From Micromonospora craniellae (GTDB taxonomy: Bacteria > Actinomycetota > Actinomycetes > Mycobacteriales > Micromonosporaceae), in contig NZ_CP061725.1 in NCBI RefSeq assembly GCF_014764405.1, positions 3,286,001 to 3,350,000 on the forward strand: a stretch of DNA of 64,000 nt, written 5' to 3'. Positions 7,187-16,343 of this stretch are shown piece by piece. Each line of letters begins with the position of its first letter. The first letter of the stretch is position 1. The position numbers were made by a program, and so were the translations under genes. The notes under the pieces are model-generated. The model did not search any database. It was given only the letters and a program-made list of their open reading frames with translations, and was not told the DNA's origin.

Positions 7187-9376
7187 TCAGTCGTCCATCC
7201 AGTCCAGCCGACGCCCGCCCCGCTCCTGCCCGGGGCCGTCCGGTCGACCGCGACCGGTCTGCGCCGGATCGCCGTAGTAGCCGCCGTCCTGCTGTTGCTG
7301 CTGCTCGTAGCTGTTGTCGTAGCCACCGCGCTGGCGCGGTGGCTCCTGGCCGTAACCGCCACCCTGCCCGTAGCCACCCTGCTCGTAGGCGTTGTCGTAG
7401 CCGCCACGCTGCTGGGGTGGCTCCTGGCCGTAACCGCCGCCCTGGCCGTAGCCACCCGGGGCGTAGCCGGTGGGCTCGTGGTAACCGGCGTTGTCGTAGC
7501 CGCCGCGTTGCTGCGGCGGTTCCTGGCCGTAACCGGTGGGCTCGTTGTAGCCGCCGGTCGACTCCGTGCCGCGGCTGTAGCCGCCGGTCGGCTCGCCCCG
7601 GCCGTAGCCACGGGCCTGGTCGCCCTGCCCGTAGCCACCCGGCTCGTTCTGGCCGTAGCCGCCGGTTGGGTCACTCTGGCCGTAGCCACCCGGGTCGCCC
7701 TGCCCGTAGCCACGGGTGGCGTCGCCGCCCTGGCCGTAGCCGCCGCCGGACTCGCCCTGACCGTAGCCGGCACCGCCGGGCTCACCCCGGCCGTAACCCT
7801 GGCCGCCGTCCGGCTGGTAAACGCCGGTCGCGTACGGGTCGGCGGGCGCCGGGTAGCGGGTGGCGTCGCCCTGGTAGCGGGTACCGTCGCCCTGGTAGCG
7901 GCCGGTCGGCTCGTCGTACCGCTCGCCGTAGCCACCGGCACCGCCCGGCGGATAGTCCGACCCACCGCTGCCCGCACCGTAGTCACGGCTGCCGTAGCCG
8001 CCCCCGGAGGACGGGCCGGTGCCGTAGCCGCCGCCCGAGGAGGGAGCGTTGCCGTAGCCGCCCCCGGAGGAAGGCGTGTTGCCGTAGCCCGGGCCACCGC
8101 CGTAGCCACCGCCCGGTTCGTCGCCGTAACCGCCCGACCATGCCTGCTGCCCCGGCCCGCCGGGCGCGCCGTACGGCTGCGGAGGCGCACCGTACGGGTC
8201 CGGCGGGACGTCGTCGACCACCGGCTGGTGCATCATCGTCGGCGCGTTGGCCAGCCCCGGACCGCCCACCATGGTGGGGTCCGGTGCGGAGCCGACCCGG
8301 TTGACCACGCGGGTCTGGTCGTCCGCCCCGGCGAACGAGCCCCGGGCTGCGGGAACCGCGCCGGCCGGCGCCGCCCCGGTGGGCTCACCGTCGGGATCGG
8401 CGTCCTCGTTCTCCCTGCGCTTCATCCAGAGCAGCACGATCGTGCCGACACCGATCGCCACGAAGAGACCACCGAGCAGGATCAGCAGCCAGTTGCCGAA
8501 GCCGCCGGAGCTCTCGTTGCCGGCCGGTGCCTGTGCGACGGGGGTCTCGCCGGGCGTCGTCGCCTCGTCGGTGGCCTCGTCCTCGAACGGGTCCTCCGTC
8601 GGCTCCACCGACTCGCTCGCCGAGGGCGTGGCACTCGGGCTGGCCGAGGACTGGATGGCGAGGGTGATCCTTCGCCCGGTGATGCTCTGGCCCGCGTTGG
8701 CCGTGAAGCTCACCGTGGCCCGGATGTCGTCCTTGCTCGCGCCGACGTCGATCCGGCCGGGCGCGATGGGGTTGCCGCTGTTGCCGGTGAAGCGGAAGTT
8801 GCCGTTGCCGTCGCTGTTGGTCTCCCGCTGGCGGCCGGAGCTGTCCACCAGCAGCACGTATGCGTTCGGCACCGCCTCGCCGGAGCGCGCCACGACCTTG
8901 CCCGCGACGGACCGCACCGACTGCGGCGCCTGGGAGGTGGGCGGGGGGTTGGGCCCGCGTACCGTCATGTCGCGCTCGTCGCCGCCCTGGTCGCCGCCGA
9001 AGCGGGCGGAGACCCGCACCCGACCGGAGCGCTCCTGACCGGCGGCCACGTCGCCCGCGACCAGGTTGACCGTGATCGACGCCTCTTCGTTGGCCCCGAT
9101 CACGCGCGCGGGGATGTTGCACTCGCCCTGGCAGCTCAGCCCGTTGAAGGTGCTGACGGAGATGCTGAACGGGGTGGGCGCTTCGTTGTTGTTCTTGACG
9201 CGGAACGTCATCGACGTCTGCTGACCGGACTGGAGAGTGCCGTTCGGCAGGTTGGTGATCTGAACGTCCGGGTTGTCGGCGAGTGCGGGTGTGGCGGGGA
9301 CGGCGAGCAGGGCACCGACAATCAGCGCTACGACCACACCGGCCCGCTTCTGCCAGGCTCGTCGGTGTGTTGACAC
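7187..9376 (-). CDS. Single-pass membrane protein with a long cytoplasmic Gly/Tyr/Gln-rich tail
   Basis: 729 residues from a GTG at 9376 preceded by GGAAGG. Residues 1-31 form a signal peptide ending in an ATPALA-type site. Next come an immunoglobulin-like region (DVQITNLPNGTLQSGQQ onward) and a carboxypeptidase-regulatory-like fold (VAGKVVARSGEAVPNAYVLL). A Ser/Thr/Glu linker leads to a transmembrane helix (NWLLILLGGLFVAIGVGTIV) followed by KRRE. The last 250-300 residues are repeats built from GGYGQ, EPTGGY and PPQQRGGY, ending in RRLDWMDD. The topology puts the tail inside the cell. Such tails resemble phase-separating or prion-like sequences. Function is not known. Confidence 0.8.
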   Translation of the reverse strand: MSTHRRAWQKRAGVVVALIVGALLAVPATPALADNPDVQITNLPNGTLQSGQQTSMTFRVKNNNEAPTPFSISVSTFNGLSCQGECNIPARVIGANEEASITVNLVAGDVAAGQERSGRVRVSARFGGDQGGDERDMTVRGPNPPPTSQAPQSVRSVAGKVVARSGEAVPNAYVLLVDSSGRQRETNSDGNGNFRFTGNSGNPIAPGRIDVGASKDDIRATVSFTANAGQSITGRRITLAIQSSASPSATPSASESVEPTEDPFEDEATDEATTPGETPVAQAPAGNESSGGFGNWLLILLGGLFVAIGVGTIVLLWMKRRENEDADPDGEPTGAAPAGAVPAARGSFAGADDQTRVVNRVGSAPDPTMVGGPGLANAPTMMHQPVVDDVPPDPYGAPPQPYGAPGGPGQQAWSGGYGDEPGGGYGGGPGYGNTPSSGGGYGNAPSSGGGYGTGPSSGGGYGSRDYGAGSGGSDYPPGGAGGYGERYDEPTGRYQGDGTRYQGDATRYPAPADPYATGVYQPDGGQGYGRGEPGGAGYGQGESGGGYGQGGDATRGYGQGDPGGYGQSDPTGGYGQNEPGGYGQGDQARGYGRGEPTGGYSRGTESTGGYNEPTGYGQEPPQQRGGYDNAGYHEPTGYAPGGYGQGGGYGQEPPQQRGGYDNAYEQGGYGQGGGYGQEPPRQRGGYDNSYEQQQQQDGGYYGDPAQTGRGRPDGPGQERGGRRLDWMDD

Positions 9377-9535
9377 GTCCACCGCCTTCCGGACTGACCT
9401 CCTCGCACCGGCGAGTGCCGGCCGAAGGAACATCACGGTATGAATACGCCGTCGGCAACTATGCCTTGTCGGGGCGGATCGGCGCGACCCAGGGCCATCG
9501 TGACGCGCTGGGCGGCCACGCCGTATCGTCCCGTC

Positions 9536-9898
9536 GTGTCCTCTCCGTACATTAAGTCCGCCGCGGTGGCCGCAGCGCTGTCGGCGCTTGACGAGGGGCT
9601 CGCGCCCGAACGGCTGGTGCTCCGTACGGCGGTCAGGACCCTGTTGGCCACTCTCGCGGAGCGTGCCCCCGGCCGATCGGTGGAGGTGCGTGTCCCACCT
9701 TACGGTGCAGTTCAGTGTGTTCCGGGGCCGCGACACACCCGCGGTACTCCTCCGAACACGGTGGAGATGGATCCGCAGACGTGGGTCGCCCTCGCCGCCG
9801 GTCGGCTCGACTGGGAGCGGGCCGTCACGGAGGGTCGCGTACGGGCGAGTGGTGCACGGGCGGACCTGTCCGCGTACCTGCCGCTCGAACTGGAGTGA
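9536..9898 (+). CDS. SCP-like (sterol carrier family) small protein
   Basis: 120 residues starting at a GTG followed by SSPYIKSAAVAAAL. It carries a central AERAPGRSVEVRVPPYGAVQ strand pattern and ends with a DWERAVTEGRVRASGARADLSAYLPL segment like the C-terminus of SCP2 or maleylpyruvate-isomerase-associated domains. Small proteins of this kind sit next to purF in other actinomycetes, to my knowledge. No catalytic residues are apparent. It may bind a hydrophobic ligand. It is read in the same direction as purF, 163 bases upstream of it. Confidence 0.65.
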   Translation: MSSPYIKSAAVAAALSALDEGLAPERLVLRTAVRTLLATLAERAPGRSVEVRVPPYGAVQCVPGPRHTRGTPPNTVEMDPQTWVALAAGRLDWERAVTEGRVRASGARADLSAYLPLELE

Positions 9899-10061
9899 CG
9901 CCTGTTACGCGATGACACTGTGTCGCGCCAGTGTGACTTTATGTGGCGATATGGATTCGCGTACACTGTCAGGCGACGACAGTGTGGTTCTGGCCGATGC
10001 GGCACGGAGCGGCCCCGGTGGCTCCGCCAGGCCAGTCCAGACCAGCAAGAGGGAGCGGCAG

Positions 10062-11615
10062 GTGCCCCGAGGCGACGGCCGGCTGAGCCACGACCTTGAT
10101 CCCCAACGACCAGGCCCTCAGGACGCGTGCGGCGTCTTCGGTGTCTGGGCGCCTGGGGAGGAGGTCGCCAACCTGACCTACTTCGGGCTGTACGCGTTGC
10201 AGCACCGGGGGCAGGAGGCGGCCGGGATAGCGGTCAGCGACGGCTCCGGCGTGGTGGTCTACAAGGATCTTGGCCTGGTCGCCCAGGTCTTCGACGAGCC
10301 GACGTTGGCGAGTCTGCGCGGTCACGTCGCCATCGGTCACACCCGATACTCGACCACCGGTGCCTCGACCTGGGAGAACGCCCAGCCGACCATCCGAGCC
10401 ACCAGTTCGGGCACCACGATCGCGCTGGCCCACAACGGCAACCTGGTCAACACCGCCGATCTCCAGCGTGAGGTCGCCGAGCGTGGCCTGGGCACCGACG
10501 GCTCGACCAACGACACCTCGCTGGTCACGATGCTGCTGGCCAGCCGCCCGGATCTCTCCGTCGAGGCCGCCGCGCTGGAGGTGCTGCCCCAGCTGCGAGG
10601 GGCGTTCAGCTTCGCCTTCATGGACGAGTCGACGCTGTACGCCGCCCGTGACCCGCACGGGGTGCGTCCGCTGGTGCTCGGCCGCCTGGAGCGGGGCTGG
10701 GTGGTGGCCAGCGAGACCGCGGCGCTGGACATCGTCGGTGCGAGCGTGGTCCGCGAGGTCGAGCCCGGCGAGCTGATCGCGATCGACGCCGAGGGGCTGC
10801 GGTCCATCCGGTTCGCCGCGCCCGAGCCCAAGGGCTGCCTCTTCGAGTACGTCTACATCGCCCGCCCGGACGCCACCATAGCCGGGCGCAACGTGCACGC
10901 GGCTCGGGTGCAGATCGGCCGCCAGTTGGCCAAGGAGCACCCGGTCGAGGCGGACATGGTCATCCCGGTGCCCGAGTCGGGCACGCCGGCCGCCATCGGC
11001 TACGCCGAGGAGTCCGGCATCACCTACGGCGCCGGCCTGATGAAGAATCCGTACGTCGGGCGCACCTTCATCCAGCCGTCGCAGACCCTGCGTCAACTCG
11101 GCATCCGACTCAAGCTCAACCCGCTGCGCCAGAACGTACGCGGCAAGCGCCTGGTCGTGGTCGACGACTCGATCATCCGGGGTAACACCCAACGCGCGAT
11201 CGTCCGGATGCTCCGCGAGGCCGGCGCGGTGGAGGTGCACGTCCGCATCTCTTCACCGCCGGTCTCCTGGCCCTGTTTCTACGGCATCGACTTCGCCACC
11301 CGCGCCGAGCTGCTCGCCAACGGCCTCGACAACGAGGGCATCCGGCGTTCCATCGGCGCTGACACGTTGGGCTACGTCTCGCTGCCCGGTCTGATCGCCG
11401 CGACCGAGCAGCCGAAGACCCGGCTGTGTCGGGCCTGCTTCGACGGGGAGTACCCGATCGAGCTGCCCGTCGGCAACCTGATCGGCAAGCACGTGCTCGA
11501 AGGAATCAGTCGTCGGGTCGCGAACCGGGTCGACGACGACGTCGATGCCGACGAGCAGGCCGGCACGACGTCCCGCACCGACTTGAAGATGTCGGCGACC
11601 ACACACCGCCCGTAG
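10062..11615 (+). CDS. purF: Amidophosphoribosyltransferase PurF
   Basis: 517 residues. It commits PRPP to purine synthesis by forming phosphoribosylamine from glutamine. The GTG at 10062 has GAGGGAG at a good distance; longer in-frame starts would add unconserved sequence. A short propeptide precedes Cys23 (DACGVFGVW), which must be exposed by cleavage, as in Bacillus PurF. The PRPP loop is VVVDDSIIRGNT. Cysteines in KGCLFEY, WPCFYG and TRLCRACF match the four ligands of the 4Fe-4S cluster found in Bacillus-type enzymes, so an oxygen-sensitive cluster is expected. purM follows after 64 bases. Confidence 0.96.
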   Translation: MPRGDGRLSHDLDPQRPGPQDACGVFGVWAPGEEVANLTYFGLYALQHRGQEAAGIAVSDGSGVVVYKDLGLVAQVFDEPTLASLRGHVAIGHTRYSTTGASTWENAQPTIRATSSGTTIALAHNGNLVNTADLQREVAERGLGTDGSTNDTSLVTMLLASRPDLSVEAAALEVLPQLRGAFSFAFMDESTLYAARDPHGVRPLVLGRLERGWVVASETAALDIVGASVVREVEPGELIAIDAEGLRSIRFAAPEPKGCLFEYVYIARPDATIAGRNVHAARVQIGRQLAKEHPVEADMVIPVPESGTPAAIGYAEESGITYGAGLMKNPYVGRTFIQPSQTLRQLGIRLKLNPLRQNVRGKRLVVVDDSIIRGNTQRAIVRMLREAGAVEVHVRISSPPVSWPCFYGIDFATRAELLANGLDNEGIRRSIGADTLGYVSLPGLIAATEQPKTRLCRACFDGEYPIELPVGNLIGKHVLEGISRRVANRVDDDVDADEQAGTTSRTDLKMSATTHRP

Positions 11616-11679
11616 CACCATCCGGCTGCGGCGCCGGTCACCGCCGACGCGGCCGCCGAGAACCACTAAGGGGAGAACC

Positions 11680-12834
11680 GTGACGCACGTGTCCGAGCGC
11701 AGCGGCGCAGGAAGCAGCCCGACCGGCGCTGGCGGCGACCGCCAGCCCTGGACGGCCGGCACTGGCCGCCCCGCTCGCAAACGCTCGGTCTCGTACGCGG
11801 ACGCCGGCGTGTCGATCGAGGCGGGCGACCGCGCGGTCGAGCTGCTCAAGTCCAAGGTGAAGCAGACCCGCCGGCCGGAGGTGATGGGCGACCTGGGCGG
11901 TTTCGCCGGCCTGTTCCGGCTGGACACCACGAAGTACAAGAACCCGATCCTGGCCTCCTCCACCGACGGTGTCGGCACCAAGTTGGTGATCGCGCAGCAG
12001 TTGGACATCCACGACACGGTCGGCATCGACCTGGTCGCGATGGTCGTCGACGACCTGGTGGCCTGCGGCGCCGAGCCGCTGTTCCTGCTGGACTACATCG
12101 CCACCGGTGAGGTCGTGCCGGACCGGGTCGCCGAGATCGGCGCCGGCATCGCCGACGGCTGCCGGTACGCGGGCTGCGCGCTGCTCGGCGGTGAGACCGC
12201 CGAACACCCGGGTGTGCTGCGCCCCGACGAGTACGACATCTCGGCCACCGGCGTCGGCGTGGTGGAGGAGAGCCAGATCCTCAGCTCGGAGCGGGTCGAG
12301 GTGGGCGATGTCGTGATCGCCATGCGCTCCTCCGGCCTGCACTCCAACGGCTACTCGCTGGTCCGGCACGTGCTGCTGGGCGCCGGCCGGATGCGGTTGG
12401 ACGTGGTGATCGACGACTTCGGTCGGCAGCGCACCCTCGGCGAGGAGCTGCTGACCCCCACCAAGATCTACGCGCAGGACTGCCTCAAGCTCATCGCCGA
12501 GGCGGAGGTCCGGTCGCTGGCCCACGTCACCGGCGGCGGTATCCCCGGCAACCTGGTGCGTATCCTGCCCGAGCACGTGGACGCGGTGGTCAACCGCTCG
12601 ACGTGGAAGCCGCAGCCGATCTTCGACCTGGTCCAGTCCAAGGGGCGGATCGACGACCCGGAGATGGAGGCGACCTTCAACATGGGCGTCGGCATGTTCG
12701 CGATCGTCTCGGCCGAGGACGCGGACCGCGCGCTGGCCACGCTGACCGGCCGCGGGGTGGACGCGTGGCAGGCCGGCGAGATCATCGAGGGCACCGGTGA
12801 GGTGCAGATGATCGGGCAGCACACTCGCGGCTGA
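11680..12834 (+). CDS. purM: Phosphoribosylformylglycinamidine cyclo-ligase PurM (AIR synthetase)
   Basis: 384 residues, started at the GTG at 11680 with AAGGGGAG just upstream. It converts FGAM to AIR with ATP. Conserved parts include SYADAGVSIEAGDRAVELL, LASSTDGVGTKL, LVAMVVDDLVACGAEPLF, ALLGGETAEHPG and HVTGGGIPGNL. The first 30 or so residues (Gly/Ser-rich) precede the family N-terminus and may be dispensable. It lies downstream of purF and is probably in its transcript. Confidence 0.96.
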   Translation: MTHVSERSGAGSSPTGAGGDRQPWTAGTGRPARKRSVSYADAGVSIEAGDRAVELLKSKVKQTRRPEVMGDLGGFAGLFRLDTTKYKNPILASSTDGVGTKLVIAQQLDIHDTVGIDLVAMVVDDLVACGAEPLFLLDYIATGEVVPDRVAEIGAGIADGCRYAGCALLGGETAEHPGVLRPDEYDISATGVGVVEESQILSSERVEVGDVVIAMRSSGLHSNGYSLVRHVLLGAGRMRLDVVIDDFGRQRTLGEELLTPTKIYAQDCLKLIAEAEVRSLAHVTGGGIPGNLVRILPEHVDAVVNRSTWKPQPIFDLVQSKGRIDDPEMEATFNMGVGMFAIVSAEDADRALATLTGRGVDAWQAGEIIEGTGEVQMIGQHTRG

Positions 12835-12994
12835 TCATCCGACGCCGATCGTCCAGCTACCTGGTCAGGGGTTCACCCAAGTGGCCGTCGCGGCCTAGCC
12901 TTAGGGCTACTTCGCCTTGCGAGGCTGCTTCGAAGCTGTGGGGGTGCGCCCGTGCCGGGGTGTGCCCGGCAGCCGCCAACCGGTGAGGAGGGCG

Positions 12995-14143
12995 ATGGCT
13001 GCACGGGGACGGTCGTTGCGTGGGATGCGGGGCCTGGCCGGCGTCCCGTCGTACGTCGTGATGCAGCCCACCACACTCTGCAATCTGGATTGCGCGTACT
13101 GCTATCTGCCGTTGCGGGCTGCGGACCGGCGGATGCCGGTCGCGGTGGCGGAGGCGGTGGCCGCCTCGGTGAACCCGTGGGCTGCCTCGGGGCGGTTCTC
13201 CGTGGTCTGGCACGGCGGGGAGCCGCTCGCGGCGGGTCGGGAGCGGTTGGCCGCACTGATGGCCCCCTTCGCTGCCGAGGTGGAGCACCACGTGCAGACC
13301 AACGCCACGCTGATCGACGACGCGTGGTGCGAGTTCTTCGCGGCGCACCGCATTCGGGTGAGCGTCAGTGTGGACGGGCCCCGGGCGCGCAACGGTGACC
13401 GGGTCACCAGGGCGGGACGCCCGGCGTACGACCGGATCGTGCGTGGGATGGCCGCGCTGCGCCGGCACGGCCTGCCGTTCTCGGCGCTGGCGGTGGTGAA
13501 CGATCCGTCTCCTGCTCGGGCGGCCGAGCTGTACGCCTACTTCCTCGACCTCGGGTGCGAGGTGCTCGGGGTGAACATCGAGGAGACCGAGGGCGTCAAC
13601 ACCCGGGACAACGCTCACGAGGCCGCTGCGGTGACCGGGTTCTGGGCCGAGCTGGTCGCGGCCTGGCGGCGCGATCCACGGATCCACCTGCGGGAGGTCG
13701 AGTGGTCGCTGCGGTACGCCGCCGCGGTCCTCGACGGTACGGCGGACGGCCTGCTTCCGGAGAGCCTCGACCCGATTCCCACCGTGGCCCACGACGGTGC
13801 GGTGGTGGTGCTCTCACCGGAGCTGGCCGGCTTCTCCGATCCGCGGCACGGCGACTTCAGCAGCGGAAACGTCCTCTCCACGCCGCTGCACGAGATCCTC
13901 GCCGGTGCGGCCGGCACGGCCTGGGTCGGCGAGTTCCTGTCCGGGGTGGAAGCCTGCCGCTCGTCCTGCCCGTACTTCGGCTTCTGTGGTGGAGGCCACG
14001 CGGCCAATCGCTACTTCGAGTTGGGCCGTTTCGACGGTACGGAGACCGAGCACTGCCGCAACAGCAAGATCCGCCTACTGGAGGGAGTGTTGGATCATGC
14101 CCGAGACCACAGGTCACCGGGAGCCCGAGCGGGCGACGGGTAA
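12995..14143 (+). CDS. Radical SAM/SPASM peptide maturase, probable cyclophane-forming (AmcB-like)
   Basis: 382 residues from an ATG preceded by GTGAGGAGG. The SAM-binding 4Fe-4S motif is CNLDCAYC (Cys29, Cys33, Cys36), and the C-terminus has a SPASM-type cysteine cluster (CRSSCPYFGFCGGGH, then a Cys near TEHC) for auxiliary clusters. WHGGEPL and VSVDGP are typical radical SAM core elements. Its 3' end overlaps by 47 bases a short gene ending in an aromatic/Asn-rich peptide. This context and the SPASM arrangement match maturases that join aromatic side chains to neighbouring residues (triceptides; AmcB/AmcA pairs). The exact subfamily is inferred. Confidence 0.85.
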   Translation: MAARGRSLRGMRGLAGVPSYVVMQPTTLCNLDCAYCYLPLRAADRRMPVAVAEAVAASVNPWAASGRFSVVWHGGEPLAAGRERLAALMAPFAAEVEHHVQTNATLIDDAWCEFFAAHRIRVSVSVDGPRARNGDRVTRAGRPAYDRIVRGMAALRRHGLPFSALAVVNDPSPARAAELYAYFLDLGCEVLGVNIEETEGVNTRDNAHEAAAVTGFWAELVAAWRRDPRIHLREVEWSLRYAAAVLDGTADGLLPESLDPIPTVAHDGAVVVLSPELAGFSDPRHGDFSSGNVLSTPLHEILAGAAGTAWVGEFLSGVEACRSSCPYFGFCGGGHAANRYFELGRFDGTETEHCRNSKIRLLEGVLDHARDHRSPGARAGDG

Positions 14144-14333
14144 CGAGGCCGACCGGGTCACCGACCGGGTGCGGGAGGCCGCTGCCGGGCTCACCGCCCT
14201 GCTTCAGGAGGCAGAGGCCGCACGACGGCTACGGGCGGAGGTGACGGGTGGCGACGGGACGAGCGCGGTCTGCGCCTGGAACCACTTCGAGAACATCCCG
14301 ACGTTCTACAACTGGAACAACCGGCCTCGCTGA
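14097..14333 (+). CDS. RiPP precursor peptide candidate (AmcA-like, multiple cyclophane motifs)
   Basis: 78 residues. The ATG at 14097 lies inside the maturase 3' end and has GGAGGGAG eight bases upstream. Residues 1-55 form a charged, helical leader. The C-terminal core, residues 59-78, is CAWNHFENIPTFYNWNNRPR. It contains WNH, FEN, FYN and WNN, that is, repeated aromatic-X-Asn (or His) triplets, which are the substrates of triceptide-forming radical SAM enzymes. No protease or exporter gene is adjacent, so maturation after cyclisation and export are not explained locally. Confidence 0.8.
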   Translation: MPETTGHREPERATGNEADRVTDRVREAAAGLTALLQEAEAARRLRAEVTGGDGTSAVCAWNHFENIPTFYNWNNRPR

Positions 14334-14346
14334 CCGGCCGGAGTCG

Positions 14347-14392
14347 AGGGCCCGCCACGTTCCCGGATTGTCTCCGGGCGTGGCAGGCCCTT
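14347..14392. terminator. Long hairpin terminator after the RiPP genes
   Basis: Nested stem: AGGGCC, GCCACG and CCCGGA pair with TCCGGG, CGTGGC and GGCCCT around a five-base loop, with small bulges. It starts 14 bases after the precursor stop. Confidence 0.75.
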
Positions 14393-14433
14393 GAGCGTCG
14401 GGTGGTACGCCGCCGCGTACCGGGCACATACGT

Positions 14434-14460
14434 GAGCACGCGGGGAGTTGCCGCGTGCTC
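14434..14460. terminator. Hairpin terminator for the DUF3073 gene
   Basis: Perfect 10-base stem (GAGCACGCGG / CCGCGTGCTC) with a seven-base loop, 15 bases beyond the minus-strand DUF3073 stop. Confidence 0.7.
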
Positions 14461-14475
14461 GGATGTGACCGGGGG

Positions 14476-14688
14476 TCAGCGGGTGGGACGGACCCAGGTG
14501 TCCGGGTCGTCCTCGGCGTGGTCCTCGTCATCGTCGACGTACTCTTTGTAGTCGTCGTCGAAGTTGCGGTCCGACTTGCCGCTGCCGCCGAGTTCTCGCT
14601 GCAAGGCGGCGAGGTCGGTGTTCGGGGAGTGATACTTCAGCTCCCGGGCCACCTTTGTCTGCTTGGCCTTAGCACGGCCGCGCCCCAT
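14476..14688 (-). CDS. DUF3073 family small acidic-tailed protein
   Basis: 70 residues from the ATG at 14688 (MGRGRAKAKQTKVARELKYH), with a GAGGGGG ribosome site upstream. The N-terminal half is strongly basic; the C-terminal half is Asp/Glu-rich (FDDDYKEYVDDDEDHAEDD). This is the standard DUF3073 arrangement, widespread in actinobacteria. The function is unknown; the charge pattern suggests nucleic-acid or ribosome contact, which is inference only. Confidence 0.9.
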   Translation of the reverse strand: MGRGRAKAKQTKVARELKYHSPNTDLAALQRELGGSGKSDRNFDDDYKEYVDDDEDHAEDDPDTWVRPTR

Positions 14689-14934
14689 GGCTCGACCCCC
14701 TCGCACAGAATGCGGGGCAGCCCGAAGGCGGGCCCCGATGACGTCAGGCATCTCTCGTGGCTCTTACGGTACATGGGGATGCCACCGTTCGGCACCTCGG
14801 GTTACCGTCGACCGCCGCCGCGCGTGGCGGTCAACCGGTCGTCACCCATTGTACCCGGTAAGGGGCGATGCCGGGTGCGGTCCTGACGGGGGGCAAATTC
14901 CCACGAACGTGTCTTATCTTCAGTTTAGCCGGGA

Positions 14935-14981
14935 ACGCCCGTTAAGGGCGGGAGCAGCGGGGCCCCGCCCTTAACGGGCGT
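14935..14981 (-). terminator. Strong hairpin terminator of the valine dehydrogenase gene
   Basis: Perfect 18-base stem (14935-14952 with 14964-14981) and an 11-base loop, beginning only five bases after the stop of the minus-strand dehydrogenase. Confidence 0.9.
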
Positions 14982-14986
14982 CAGGG

Positions 14987-16069
14987 TCAGCGGAGATGAA
15001 TGGTGCGCAAACGGCCGATGTCGGCCATCCGTCGCTCCGCCAGCCGGTCGGCGGCCACCGCAGGCGGGACGCCGTCGGTGTCGGCGAGCCGAAGGATCTC
15101 CCGGGTGGTGTCGAAGATGCGGGTCGCGCGCAGCTTGGCGCGGTTGAAGTCGAAGCCCTCGATCTCGTCCGCGACCTGGATCACACCGCCGGCGTTCACG
15201 ACGTAGTCCGGGGCGTAGAGGATGCCCCGGTCGGCGAGCAGCTTCTCGACACCCGGGTGGGCGAGCTGGTTGTTGGCCGCCCCGGCGACCACCTTCGCCC
15301 GCAGCGCCCCGACCGTGTCGTCGTCCAGCGCGCCACCCAGCGCGCAGGGCGCGTACACGTCGATGTCGGCGGCGGCCAGCGCGGAAGCGTCCTCGACCAG
15401 CGTCACCTCAGGGTGGGTGGTCCGCGCCCAGTCCAGCGCGCGGGGGCTCACGTCGGTGGCCACCACCTCGGCGCCGTCCTCCAGCAGGTGGCCGACCAGG
15501 TACTTGCCGACCTTGCCCAGGCCGGCCACGCCGACCCGCCGGCCGTGCAGCGTGGGGACACCCCAGACGTGCTCGGCGGCCGCCCGCATGCCCTGGAAGA
15601 CACCCCAGGCGGTGAGGATCGAGGAGTCGCCGGCTCCGCCGTGCTCGACGCTGCGGCCGGTGACGTAGCGCGTCTCGCGGGCGATCACGTCCATGTCCGG
15701 CACGTACGTGCCGACATCGCAGGCGGTGTAGTAGCGTCCGCTCAACGACTCCACGAAGCGGCCGTACGCGCGCAGCAGCGCCTCGCTCTTGATCTGCTCG
15801 GGGTCACCCCAGATGACTGCCTTGCCGCCACCCAGGTCCAGCCCGGCGAGAGCGTTCTTGTACGCCATACCGCGGGACAGGTCGAGCACGTCGGCGAGGG
15901 CGTCCTCCTCGCTCGCGTACGGGTAGAAGCGGGTTCCACCGAGCGCCGGACCGAGCGCGGTGGAGTAGATCCCGATGATCGCCTTCAGGCCGGTCTGCTT
16001 GTCCTGGCAGAACACGACCTGCTCATGGCCCGTGGATTCCGGGTCGTCGGAAGTGGCGAATACGCCCAT
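14987..16069 (-). CDS. vdh: Valine/leucine (branched-chain amino acid) dehydrogenase
   Basis: 360 residues, the family length. It oxidatively deaminates branched-chain amino acids with NAD, feeding branched-chain acyl-CoA precursors. Catalytic lysines are in MAYKNALAG (Lys71) and GLDLGGGKA (Lys83); the NAD fold is VGVAGLGKVGKYL. AGGAG lies ahead of the ATG. It resembles Streptomyces Vdh. Leucine dehydrogenase is the alternative, as the two cannot be separated by eye. Confidence 0.9.
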   Translation of the reverse strand: MGVFATSDDPESTGHEQVVFCQDKQTGLKAIIGIYSTALGPALGGTRFYPYASEEDALADVLDLSRGMAYKNALAGLDLGGGKAVIWGDPEQIKSEALLRAYGRFVESLSGRYYTACDVGTYVPDMDVIARETRYVTGRSVEHGGAGDSSILTAWGVFQGMRAAAEHVWGVPTLHGRRVGVAGLGKVGKYLVGHLLEDGAEVVATDVSPRALDWARTTHPEVTLVEDASALAAADIDVYAPCALGGALDDDTVGALRAKVVAGAANNQLAHPGVEKLLADRGILYAPDYVVNAGGVIQVADEIEGFDFNRAKLRATRIFDTTREILRLADTDGVPPAVAADRLAERRMADIGRLRTIHLR

Positions 16070-16343
16070 GACTGGCTCCTGTGTCGGCGGGCGTCCTTGT
16101 GGGACGCGGACCTCGGTCGAGCCGGCGGGGATGCTGCCGGTGGTGCGAGCCTAGTATCGGCGGGCGTTCCCCGGCCTCTCCCGGGCGTCCGCATCCCGTC
16201 CAGCGGGCGGACGCACCGGGGGTCCCGACGCCCACGCCGTAGGGCGCGACGAGGGCGCCGGACCCCCGTTTCGGCTCGCCACGCGGCACCACCCGGGTGA
16301 CGCCGAGCAACGCTCGGCTTGCCGTTCGTGGGAGGATCGCGCC

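Noticed and set aside
7148..9373. 741-codon open frame on the plus strand opposite the Gly/Tyr-rich protein
   Set aside because: Ala/Val/Arg repeats mirror the repeats of the minus-strand gene, which has a signal peptide, ribosome site and transmembrane helix.
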